In this document: positions 1 to 10,444 of the stretch, piece after piece
Position numbering within the stretch: position 1 is the first letter of the stretch
Layout: every line of letters begins with the position of its first letter
From: Cladopsammia gracilis
Taxonomy: Eukaryota > Cnidaria > Anthozoa > Scleractinia > Dendrophylliidae
Reading direction: 5' to 3'
Assembly: GCA_022457155.1 (NCBI GenBank)
Contig: JAJGOT010000677.1
Coordinates: forward strand, 304,968 to 368,967
DNA: 64,000 bases
Notes under the pieces: generated by a model
The model's input: only the letters and a program-made list of their open reading frames with translations
Database searches by the model: none
Told to the model about the DNA's origin: nothing
Position numbers and translations under genes: made by a program

Positions 1-125
1 AGAACACTTAGACAGTTATCATTTCAACTGTACTTGTATTTATTTAATATGTTCATCAACGTTCCAATGGTAGTTAAAAGGTAAGTCTAATATGTTGAAA
101 ACGTTACACCCACACTTAAGAGACT

Positions 126-3100
126 TTAGTCAAAGTCATCGTCCTCTTCATCCAGTTCTACCTGGATGTCCTCCTCTTCATCTGGCTGGTTAGAACAAGT
201 TGTTAGGCGGGAAAGGTCGGAGCACTTTAACCCATTTCAAATGTAGTCACATGAATCATCATTACAGGCCTTCTTGCACATACATGACATAAGCTCTATT
301 ACAGCTCTTGGTGCCAGGAGTTCACTCAACCAATCTATCACCAATCTCTCTTGAGATTGAGAGACCAGCCATGACAGATGGAACGTCGTTGTTTCGTAGA
401 TAATTTTGCCATATCGCCGCTTGATAGTTGGCTCGCCGGCAATACTTTTTTTTTTATAATTTGAAAATTTTAATGAGATATAATACAATACAATACAATA
501 CAACCTACATACGTACATAAAAAAGAAAGGAAAGAAAAATACATAAAATCATTTCTACTTTGACTCCATAGGTAAGGAGTTTAACATAAAAAAATAAATA
601 ACAAAAATAAATAAATAATACTTATACAAGCTGTCCTTGCATGGAGGGAAATGATGGGAATCCGCTTCAGCTGAATGAATACATGAATATATGAATATAT
701 ACACAGACAAATGCCTCTAACTGCATCAGAAGATCTTCACACATCAACCAGTTTTCTCCAAGTTGCTGGAACGTGCGTTGGTATTCCTTTTTACTCAGTA
801 ACTTCTTCAGGGGCAAATTAAGGCACTCACTGCACCACAACCCGTGAATGCGTGCAAACCTGGTAATGCCTTGCACACATCCTGGCCAATAACGTGGGCT
901 ATTCTTCCAATGTCTACATACCGAGCGTTCAGTTGAGAAACACAACGCTGATAAATCGGTACATCAATGGAAAATGAAAACGCAAGGCACAGGATTCTAA
1001 CGTCTGTGTCTTCTGAGGATACAATAATTGACCTGTATCGCTGCTCATTTGCTGCATGTTGCACATGTAGGAGAAGTCGTGTATGAGCCTCCTCTTGTTC
1101 GGATCTTAGCTCTTCTTCTTCCTCTACTCTCTCGGCAGTGATCTTGTAGCATCGGTTTCCACATGTTACATGCAGCTCCTTGTCTTCCAGTCTCTCGCGA
1201 CTCGGTGTTTTTTGCCAGTGTTCTACAACAAATCTGACAAAGACTTGTTTTGTTGTCACCATTGCGTTGTCACCATTGCTTGACCTTCTGGTCACTCGCA
1301 AGGTTCTTGAAAGTTATTGCATCACTTTCACCTCTGAGTTCTCTTTCTGCTGATTTCATGGAAATGTCTCTGTTCACGTCAAATACCACATCCACTCTAT
1401 TGCTACCCTCTCCCTCGTGCAACACTCTAGATAAAATCTTGTCTGCGATCTCACCAAATGTAAGATAATCTACCTTCAGCTTTTGGACCAGAGTCATCTC
1501 ATTTATTCGGTAAGCTGAAGGCCTTGTTACTTCTTTTGTTGGCTGTATCAATTTCTCTAATTCTTTGCCAAGTTGTGCCTTATTGGTCTTGCGGGGAAAG
1601 CCATTGTTGCAGGCCAAGGAAGCAGGAAGAGGGCCTAATGTGCTTTATCACATCTTGCATTTGAAGATTGCGGCTTTCAGCAATTATGATCATCCGCGCA
1701 AACAATTTCGATCAGCGCGCAGAACAGTTTCTGTGTCTTTGCCCTCTGCCACCGTCTTGGTCTTCGATAAAGCACTGAAGGTTTTCAACTTTTGCTTCTT
1801 CAACTTGTGATTGAACTTAGCTGTTGGGGGCTGTGATTCGAGACGGGTCTTCTTGAAATCAGCGTAGGCTGCCTCTCCAACTTTATACATGTAGGCGATC
1901 GCAAGCTCCACTGCTATAGCAGTAGTGGCAACAGCTCCTGTTGAGATGCTGGACAGTTGCATATGACCTGCAAATGGATCTGTTCAGTTCTTGATTAAAT
2001 CAACCATTGCGGCAACATCTTTCTCATCTTGGGCAATGCGAGACGAGTGAAGGTCAGCAAGGTTGTGCTTCCCTTTGGCATAGCCAACCATTTCGCGCAA
2101 ACTGCGCAGGAACAAAGTTCTGAATTCTGCCGTTAAGTAGTACCTTTGTACGGCTCCAGGTTTCAAACTAAAGCTCTTGCTGCCCCCAGGTGTTTTGGTA
2201 TCTTTATTTACGGTTTCTTCAAGAGTCTGGTCAACGGGAATTCTTCCAAATGTATTGTCGTCGCTCAACTGAACTGAAAATCCATTTCCCATGAACTCGT
2301 GTACCTCGGGGTGCTAACCTGGTAGACTTGTCATATGGCTATAATAAGCTGACATGTATCTTGCGTAGTTGATAGCATCATAGGAAAAGCACCATGGGTT
2401 CATATAGCTACCACAGGAGAGATGGAGTTCCCAATTCCTTCTCTAGAGGCATGGATCATGTGAAGTTGTCGCTCGATCATGTCTATATAGGACATCCAGA
2501 ATGCTTAAAAGGGGCCATTGGTATTCCGGAGATGAACAGTGTATTTAGCAAAAAGTTCATCAGCTAGGGTACCAATTTCATCAAGACATGTTTGTACTTG
2601 ACGATTGTCCTCTGGGTGAGACTCGTGATTAAGCCACAGATAAAATCCTTCCAATGCCACCCTCATGAATGCTTCGCAAGCCAGTTTGTGCACACGAACA
2701 CCCCTGTTATAGTTTCGGCCTTCCAGAACTGCAGACACGGAGCCCTCAGCCACTACCCCAGCTTCAATGAATAAGTACTTTAGACCAGCATGCAGGAACC
2801 TTTCACCGATGTCAGAGATCAATGTACCAAGGGTATGAAAAGTTCCAAGACGTAGAACTATGGGCTTGAACTTCTCATACTCCTTGCACTTAAACCCAGA
2901 TCAGCTTTTTACCTTTTCTTGGTGGGCTGCATAATGTAGACGAGCTAGGATGAAGAGCAGATTCTTCTTTCTAACTCTTTAAGAATTATTTCGCCGTCAA
3001 CCTCCTTCACTTTTCTTGGCGGGGGCCATTCGAGATTTGGTCATCGGCAACCTGTACACTAAGAATGCCTTCCTGATCTCGGATTTCATCAGCTTTTTGC

Positions 3101-3345
3101 AACGTTTTCCATGAGTCAAGAGAATTTGGACTGATTAATTTTGTGTTATCATCAGTACAATGTATTACGCAATAAGGCTCAGTTCTGTCTTTTACGAAGT
3201 ATGCTTCATATTTGTTCGCAACTTTGAGGACTGTATTTACCACAAAAACAAGATGGCTTCCTGGTACATTTGTGCCCAGTCTTTTAGACCACAGGGTGAC
3301 CACAGGGAAACCATACCGGTGATAAATCGCTTGATGATAAAGCAT
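126..3345 (-). pseudogene. Decayed copy of a multi-copy cnidarian protein family
   Basis: Several minus-strand reading frames follow one another as pieces of one protein: 3345-3007, 2822-2505, 2292-1984, 1962-1690, 1617-1270, 1301-807, 945-667 and 518-126. I recognise the family from coral and anemone protein sets by three features: a segment ending ITFKNLASDQKVKQW followed by VRFVVEHWQKTP, then SSEDTDVRILCLAF and HAFTGC, then a Cys-rich tail near the C-terminus. Its function is unknown to me; the DTD motif and the multi-copy state would fit a nuclease-like or mobile-element passenger protein, but that is inference. Breaks are visible. There are frame changes near 1290 and 900. An AT-rich stretch at 440-650 separates two pieces. 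An in-frame TGA at 237-239 sits where a Cys is expected, and the frame then continues GLKCSDLSRL to an acidic end (DEEEDIQVELDEEDDDFD) and a TAA at 126-128. Introns could explain some gaps, but not the nonsense codon. Confidence 0.6.
440..650. repeat. AT-rich insertion with (ATACA)n tail
   Basis: This stretch separates two pieces of the decayed gene. It has a T-run at about 449-457, then TAATACAATACAATACAATA, then long A/T-rich sequence. The same pentamer, read as (TATTG)n after AATAAAG, occurs at 11860-11880, so both may be 3' tails of one retroelement family on opposite strands. The exact borders are not clear. Confidence 0.4.
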
Positions 3346-3847
3346 GCATCTAAAATAACACTAATTATCTTATCTTTTAATGCTTTTCATATGTTATAAA
3401 ATGTAGTTTTGAATCACATAACAGAAAAAAAGCAAAAAAAAACAAGTAGGGAAAATAGACAAAAATTGAGGGTTTTTTACCGCAGCTGGAAGTGACGTCA
3501 CTGTCACGTGACTATTTATCGTTAAAAGTGACAAAATACTTAACAAACTTAAAATACTTATCTATGCCTGCTTTATTTTATACAAAATCTACAGAATTAC
3601 TTGCTAAAAGCCTCATTTTAGTATATTATCGATTTATGCTAATTATGCAAAATTCAAGGTCACGTGACTCCCTTAAGCTACTCTTACAACATTTCCATCA
3701 TATATTTTTGAAATCTGCACATGATAAGCTTTAATTTGATATATGGAGGCCTTCGTCCCCCCGAGTGGTAACGATCCGCCATTTTTAGCCACTTGGCCCA
3801 TGGACTAAATGGGGCAATGTCTTAGCAAACGACCAAAATGGTGTTAT
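3346..3847. other. No gene recognised
   Basis: AT-rich sequence between the decayed minus-strand gene and LINE-A copy 1. No reading frame with recognisable content, RNA gene or clear repeat was found. Confidence 0.5.
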
Positions 3848-4195
3848 AGCGGAGCTCTGCGGGCCGAAGGCCCGCGCGGAGCGCCATACTCATAGAACCC
3901 ATGCCGTCATTTTTCATGGTCATGACCAGCGGAATGTTTCACGGGCGCGTGTCCGTCCGCCGCCGCCCGTGTTGGGCATTTTGAAACGAAAGCGAGGCTT
4001 TGATTTTCGCGCCTTCGCGCAGCTACATGGCGAATGTCACGTCAGCTCGGTAAACACGTTAGTTGGAGCTGTGTTTAGCGGAGAAAACTGAGAAAACCGT
4101 TTAAAAGTCGTTATTTCCCTGCATTTTCGCGGTTTGCTACTTAAGACAGGTTTCACAATTTCTCGAACAGTGGTCAAGACCGCATTTGAGGCTGT

Positions 4196-4390
4196 GTGAC
4201 TCTGCAAATCAAGCGTTTTTGGAGGAATATAGAGCTAAGTGTTTTTTATATTACGGAATCCAGTACCATAGGAGCGGAGAAAACGGACACTAAAACTCTC
4301 GAACGTTATGAATATGACGGCGAACAACCTTTGCCGGAGAGGAGAAACACTGGACATCGGACAAACAAACATAAGCAGAAAAGCAAGTAA
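4196..4390 (+). pseudogene. Possible ORF1 remnant of LINE-A
   Basis: A 64-residue frame upstream of the endonuclease pieces with a basic, Gln/Lys-rich end (HRTNKHKQKSK). The equivalent stretch in copy 2 lies at 14308-14499 and is closely similar. Position and charge would suit a degenerate first ORF or 5' leader of the LINE. There is no recognisable coiled coil or RRM, so coding status is doubtful. It is followed by a palindromic CTTAAG run at 4434-4452. Confidence 0.3.
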
Positions 4391-6978
4391 CGTCTAAATG
4401 TGATTTGCAAAAATTGTTTAGTTTAATAATAAGACTTAAGCTTAAGCTTAAGTTAAATGTGTTAATTTTACCAGAAGAATTTTCTCCAAGTTTTTGCATT
4501 CAGAGCTAAATTTACAACTTTGAATATCCGTGGTTTTGGCAATGAAGCGAAACAACGCTCTGTTTTTGATTTTGCGAAAAATTCCCGTTCTGATTTTATT
4601 TGTTTACAAGAACCTTTAGCGACAAGACAAAATGCGATAAATTCTCTGACAGCTAAATGAAATGGCGCGGTAAAAGTTTCTGGTCGCCCGCTCTTGGTAA
4701 ACAAGGCGGCGTTGCCATTCTTGTCGCTGAAAATACTGATTTCAAATGTTTACAATGGAAAAAAGATTCTTCTGGTAGAATTGTTAGTGTTTTAACTGAA
4801 CTCGACGACACGAAAATTAATTTGGTTTTATACTTATGCACCCACGAATCCAAGTGAACGTACTTTTATGACACAATTCATGAATATTTTTTCCGAACTC
4901 TTTTAAAATTATTGCTGGCGATTTTAACTGCATTGAAAACGTTTCTGATAAGCTTGGAGGAAATCCTACAATTTCCATGGATTTGAAAGATCTGCACAGT
5001 GTTCTCTGGCGCAAAAAAACACGGCCGACTGAAAAATACAATGCACATGGTAATAATGCGGATAAAACTATCGGTACACGTTTGGTTAATTTTTTTATTG
5101 CTCAGGACTTGTATGATTTCTTTTTAAAATGTGAAATTTTGCCTTGTGTTTTTTCCGATCATGATTCTGTTGATTTAAGCCGCAATTTGCATAATGCATT
5201 TTCCCGTGGACCAGGACTTTGGAGGCTAAATTTAGAATTTGATATTTGCGATATGATCTCAGAAATTATTAAGAAACATGCATTGTACTGGAAAGCATTT
5301 ACTTCCATTCAAGCTTTGTAGGATTTTCTTAAAGAATCTATAAAATTAGTTGCTATAGATTTTGGTCGAAGTAAACAACGCATATTAAGTTAAATCGCGA
5401 TATTAAAACGGCCACGCAACTATAAATTCTTTGATCGAAGCTAAACGGGCTCTTATTGAAGGAGATAGCTCAGCGAAAACCACCATAGAAACGCTTGAAA
5501 GAAAAATTCGGGCCATTAATTTATCCCAAATGAGAGGAAGCCAAATTCGTAGCAGAGTCAAATGGCTTGAAGAAGGTGAAAAACTTACCAAATTCACGTG
5601 CTCAGAAAAATACTGTTCAATCTATTTATAACTCCGCCGGTGTTGAAGTCTTTTCACAAGATTCCGGCCCATTTCGATTTTTACCGTAATTTGTACTTGC
5701 AAGAACCTGTTAATTTAACAGTCCAAACCGAATTTTTGAACAAACTTGTAAACAGATTAAGTGAGAGCGAAATTTTATCCTGCGAAGCATTTTTATCTTT
5801 GGGTGAAATTACCCACGCAATGCGTGGACTTTCTTCAGGGAAAACCCCCGGTTCAGACGGATTACCTCAACAATTTTTCGCTAAATTCTGGGATCTTTTA
5901 GGCCCTATTCTGTTCGAAATTATAAATTTAGTTTGGAAAATAATTCTCTCAGTGATTCAATGCAAGGAAGCGTGACTAGATTACTTTACAAGAAAGATGA
6001 TAAGAAAAACCTCAAACAATGGTGACCCCGCCATTTCGCTACTTAATGTTGATTACAAAATTTGTTCAAAAGCTCTTACAAACAGACTTTCAAAATTGTT
6101 ACCCTCGATTATTTCAAGAAGATCAAACTTGTTCCGTCCCAGGTAGGACGATTTTTGAGAATTTATTTCTCTTGCGTGACACTCTAAAATATTATATAAA
6201 TATTACCAATGAAACTGGTATCTTGCTGAATATTGATCAAGAGAAAGCCTTTGACAATTGACATGGTAGAAAAACATTGGAAAACTTTTTACCAATGTTT
6301 TAAGTCGTTTTGGATTTGGCCCTAATTTCCAGCGGTGGATTTCTACATTATACTGTCAAGCAAATATGAAAATTATAGTTAATGTGTTTTTGACCAAAGA
6401 AATTCCACTCGAGTGGGGGGTGAGGCAGGGAGATCCCCGGTCTCCACTTTTGTACATTTTATGCGCAGAAGTTTTGGCGACCAGTATAAGAAAGGATGAT
6501 ACTATTGAAGGTTTTCTCATTCCAGAAGCCTGAGGAAAGCGTTTTAAAATTCGCCAATAAGCGGATGACTCCACATGTTTTGTAAAGGACATTTTTTCTT
6601 TAGACAAATTGTTTACCTTTATACTTCACAAATACGAGACAGGTACAGGGACTTAAATTAAACGTGGCAAAGAGTACAGAAGCCATGAGGTGCTCACGTC
6701 CGGACACTCCGTATGGCCTCCTTACCACCCTTTCCAAGCTAGTAGATTAAAATTTGAACCTGTGAAAGGTTGTGGGGTGTTTTCACTACCACCCTATCGG
6801 CACTACTCATTACTAGGTTTTTAGTTAATGTTAAGACTATTTTCTTTTTCATTAAGACCATACTTTATGGTATATGGGTTTTCGAAATAAAGCAACTTAA
6901 ATTTTCACAATGGCACCGAGAACCCTTGGGACACTGCAAGGGACATAAGGAATAACATCACAACACAGTTGCAAATTG

Positions 6979-8123
6979 CCCCCCGGGGGGGGGGGGGGGG
7001 GGGCTGGGACTCTGAGACCCTTAACCTATACTAGACCATTTTAGCTGCATTTTGCAACCCTATTCTAGAATAAACACCGAAAAATCCTACCCTATCCTAG
7101 ACCTTTTCTAGACTCACTATTTTGCAGAAACTTGTTCACTATCACAGTCTAAGATACCAGGGGTCAGTAAAAATGTCGTACAGCACACCTTACCAATTTT
7201 TCCATTTGCCAGTAAACCTCGTCTAGACTAAAACAAGCCCATTGGTATATAATAAACTTATAGAGAGAAAAAGCATTCTTCCTACACAAAGTCAACAGAA
7301 ATGGAAAAGAGATTGCAACTTAAACGATGATAAATGTATCAACTGGTGCGAGGCATACCTTCTGGCTTCCAAATGCACAAAAAGCACGAGACTTATCGAA
7401 TTCCAATTCAAGTTTTTACATAGACGAATACCAACTAATGAATTTCTACATAAAATAGGAATAAAAATTGATCCAAAATGTTCCTTTTGTGAAAAAGAAC
7501 CAGATAAACTTGAACACCTTTTTTGGTCTTGTCCTAAAGTTGTTTCTTTTTGGAATTTTTTAATGATGCGGTTAACTCTATCCCAAATTATTTCAGAAAA
7601 TTATATAATGAGTACATCTGTTGCTTTGGGACTGATGCCGGATGCTTCAAAAAACCATCTACAATTAAATTTCTGCTTTCTGCTAGCAAGACACTACATC
7701 TGGATTTGTAAATGCAAAGAAACAGCACCTACAATCGAATGCTTCCTGCGATACCTTAAAACAATTTATGAAATCGAAGTCAAAGCGGGTGACACTCTCC
7801 CCAATAAATGGAAACTCCTAGACACTCTATGGTAAGAGATCCCCCCCCCCCCTCCGTTCCCCTCCTCCCCCTCCTCCTGTAGCAATATCCTTCAGTAGAA
7901 GTTGGCGAAAATGCCCTGTAATGACTGGCACAATGTTTTTTAAACCCCATTTCTCACCATTGTTATTAACTGTGTAAATAAGTAATGTGAGTAGTCAGAT
8001 GTGTAAGTATCGTTTGTAAATAATGTACTTAGTATAGCAAGTGATGTAAATACTGTTAGTATAATAATGTAATTCGTGAATCAATGTAAGTAAGTTATGT
8101 AAAGTTTAATAAAAGTTTTGTGT

Positions 8124-8160
<37 letters not shown>

Positions 8161-8308
8161 GATCAGTTTTGTGGAAAATGATACCCTATTCTAGACCAAA
8201 AATTTCGGATTACTATACCCTATCCCAGACTAAACTGCTTGAAAACCATACCGTTGACAGCGGCACATACCTATATAGCTCATATATGGGAGTACCCCCT
8301 CCCCCCGG
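6979..8308. mobile_element. G-capped DNA element (MITE-like) with TCTAGAC repeats, copy 1
   Basis: It is flanked by GCAAATTG at 6971-6978 and 8309-8316, an apparent 8-bp target-site duplication. It starts with CCCCCC and a long G run and ends in a pyrimidine-rich CCCCCTCCCCCC tract. The interior carries degenerate units such as CTATTCTAGAC and CCTATCCTAGACC, and the right part contains ACATACCTATATAGCTCATA. No coding sequence of its own is visible. A LINE 3' fragment (7236-8158) sits inside it; the copy at 22017-22439 lacks that fragment and serves as the empty-site comparison. Confidence 0.65.
7236..8158 (+). mobile_element. 5'-truncated LINE fragment (LINE-B) with poly-A tail
   Basis: A retrotransposon 3' end on the plus strand. 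The frame 7242-7835 encodes the ORF2 C-terminus: FQFKFLHRRIPTNEFL, then the Cys/His knuckle CSFCEKEPDKLEHLFWSCP near residues 85-105, ending DTLW and a stop. A 3' untranslated stretch rich in GTAAGT/TGTAAAT follows, then AATAAAAG and a run of about 34 A (8125-8158). Truncation at the 5' side and a terminal A-run are the hallmarks of target-primed insertion. No clean target duplication is seen; the target appears to have lost about a dozen bases compared with the copy near 22270. Confidence 0.8.
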
Positions 8309-8316
8309 GCAAATTG

Positions 8317-9030
8317 ATTTCTCCCGAATGACCAAATAGAAATTTTCTGCTTTGTGGTGTCATCCGATTTATTTGTGAAATACAACAGTCAAAGCTTGTG
8401 ACTCTATAAATAATTTAGCTACTGGCAACTCATCATTCAATACCAGAAATGACTAAAGTAATCATGTGCAAACCAGAAAGGACTTTCAAGTGGACCAAAC
8501 GACCGGAAATGAACTTTATAAATAATCCCTTATGGACTATAGACTTTCAAGTGACTCATGTAAACCGGAACTGACCTTGTATTATTGTAACCGGAAATGA
8601 CTAGCTTTATAACGCAGGATGCCTTGTAACCGGAAATGACTAGCCTCTCAGGATAATATTCTAAACTTTAGGGATTTGTTATTGATAAATAAAACATTTT
8701 AAAAGGAAAAAAACACTTTTGTTGTGTTTAGCGGAGTAAACGGTTTGCAAAATCGTTTTCCCCTGCTTTTTTTCGCGGTTTGCTACTCAAGAGAGGTTTC
8801 ACATTTCAGAAACAGTGAGCTTTTGTGGAATTTGTGCAGTCTAAATGCACTGTGCAGACGGTAGCGTAATAAGCTTACTGTTTTTGAGAATTGCTAAAAT
8901 TGAAAAATAGCCTGGTCGTCAATCTTAATTCTAATTATTCTTGTGCTTCCGACCTTTCACCTAGTTAAGCTTATCATCATCGTTTCTGTTCAGAGAGCTC
9001 CGCTGTTAGGCTAAGCCTATCTATATATAT
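8317..9030 (+). repeat. 3' region of LINE-A copy 1
   Basis: Continues LINE-A beyond the G-capped element. It contains four degenerate ACCGGAAATGACTAGC-like units (about 8480-8650), then sequence shared with 22450-23030, 42779-42985 and 61860-62076, ending GTTAGGCTAAGCCTATC and a TA run. No reading frame was recognised. Confidence 0.6.
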
Positions 9031-9448
9031 ATTACTGAGTTACACAGTTACCTACACATCGCTACCTAATGGCAGTCCACAAATCAAGATTGTTTATGCT
9101 CCAAGACAAAACACTACACTGACTGGATTGAATGAATACACAAACTATTGCGTTACCTCTTACGTCATTTTCATGGTCTATACTCTCATCGACCATAGAA
9201 ATGAGCCAATCAGCGCGCGGGAATTCACACAGTTATTGTAAAATATTTGTTAACTCGCTGCAACTATTGGCAAATAAATAAATTAATTAATATCAGCTTT
9301 ATTTTATACAAATTCCAGGTTATATACTGGACCTCAGTTCTTAAAAGCCCAATATTTTAACTACTGGGATGACCGATCAATATAAGTAAAAGTCGATCAA
9401 TATTGATGTTTTATTGACTTGATTTTTTTTTGGCTTTTTTGTGTATAG

Positions 9449-9478
9449 GTACAACCCCTAGACCAGATGCTAATCTAT
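9449..9478 (+). CDS. Candidate 30-base micro-exon (linker)
   Basis: A T-rich tract ends in TATAG, then 30 bases, then the donor GTGAGT. It is phase 1 on both sides, like its neighbour, and would encode TTPRPDANL as a Pro/Thr linker just before the Ly6 module. Splice sites and phase support it, but a 30-base exon can arise by chance. Nothing recognisable as an exon lies upstream in the window. Confidence 0.4.
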
Positions 9479-9861
9479 GTGAGTTGCTATATGCCACTGT
9501 ATATAAAAATCTGACGGGTGTTTGTTCATTCAGTTCGTCCAACACCACATTTTAAGCTATAAATCAGTTATTTCTAACCCATACCACAATGCTTTTTTCC
9601 TTCAAAAATATTTTTATCATAAAATCATAAAAATCGAAGTAGTGATTGAAACTGAAATCATAGTTTACTACGCTGGAAAAAATCGACGAAAACAATACTT
9701 AAACACTATAAAATAGTGAATCACAAAAGGAAACTATTTACGTAAGACTATTTACCTATGCAGACTCGGGCGGGATTAAGAGAGGTCTCTTAGAATCGAC
9801 AAAAATGATCTAATTTCGCTTAAAAGCGGAGTAACGTCTTCTTATAAATGTTTCTTTACAG

Positions 9862-10074
9862 CGTGTAACTTCTGCTTCTTGTATGCGGGATCGGGTGACG
9901 ACGTTGCTGAATGCAACAAGCAACAGTTTAGCCAAGCTTGTTCTTCAAACGTCTCCATCCCTAATTTGGGTACAACACATTGCTACACGGCTGCAGGATT
10001 ATTCATGTACAACAACGTTAACGGGTCCCAGGCTAATCACACTGGAATTGCAAGGGGATGTATCAACTGCACAG
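9862..10074 (+). CDS. Exon: Ly6/uPAR-like module, first part
   Basis: Acceptor TTTACAG, donor GTAAAA, phase 1-1. It encodes about 70 residues beginning CNFCFLYAG, with further Cys at AEC, QAC, HCY and GCINC. The opening CxxC and the Cys spacing match the first part of a three-finger Ly6/uPAR domain. Potential N-glycosylation sites occur at NVS, NGS, NHT and NCT. The rest of the domain lies 13.2 kb downstream, so one module is split by a repeat-swollen intron. Confidence 0.75.
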
Positions 10075-10317
10075 GTAAAAGACGTTTTTCCCTATCACTT
10101 TGACATCGTAATGTATAAAAAAATAATCCGGCTGTTTTGAGGGAGAGAGCATTGATGAATTAAAAACATACAAAGTAAGTTGTATACGACATTTTGAAAT
10201 ACAGACATACCTCTGTACTAAAATCGTGTGAACTAATATACAGTGGAACAGTGCCTTATTAATGGCCATGCAAGATAGGATCGCCTAAACTGGCATTCTT
10301 TCTTCAGTAATCATGTG

Positions 10318-10386
<69 letters not shown>

Positions 10387-10444
10387 GCTATTACTATTAT
10401 TTTCACCATCAGCATTACCATAAACATCATCATCACCATTATAA
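10075..10444 (+). repeat. Intron start with (ATC)n microsatellite
   Basis: Intron sequence with an ATC/TCA trinucleotide run at about 10318-10386 followed by imperfect units. No exon-like sequence was seen. Confidence 0.7.

Larger units (their letters stand above)
3848..9030 (+). mobile_element. LINE-A copy 1, degenerate L1/Tx1-like retrotransposon
   Basis: It begins AGCGGAGCTC with a GC-rich hairpin and ends GAGCTCCGCT followed by TTAGGCTAAGCCTA and a TA-rich tail. The coding part (about 4497-6700) is broken by stops and frame changes. Endonuclease pieces are visible: LNIRGFG, FICLQE, a frame encoding IAGDFNCIE near 4912-4940, and VFSDHDSV near 5150-5170. Reverse-transcriptase pieces follow: LSSGKTPGSDGLPQQFF near 5830-5880, LLNIDQEKAFD near 6221-6257, a GVRQGDP-like frame near 6417-6440, and a YADDS-like frame near 6555-6570. 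An APE-type endonuclease plus reverse transcriptase is the L1/Tx1 plan. A G-capped element (6979-8308) sits in the 3' part. The copy cannot encode active protein. A second large copy lies at 13884-23030, a short derivative at 60878-62076, and a right-end-only copy at 42779-42985. Confidence 0.75.

Noticed and set aside
4434..4452. Palindromic CTTAAG repeats as a restriction-modification or origin signal.
   Set aside because: Also present in LINE-A copy 2 (14535-14565); best seen as a small repeat in the LINE leader.
9522..9716. Frame starting MFIQFVQHHIL just before the Ly6 exon as a signal-peptide exon.
   Set aside because: No hydrophobic core followed by a cleavage site, it ends in a stop, and no in-phase donor joins it to 9862.
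10318..10390. A CRISPR-like or regulatory array at the ATC run, and other regular repeats in the window.
   Set aside because: Simple trinucleotide repeat without spacers; none of the tandem arrays has unique spacers between identical repeats.
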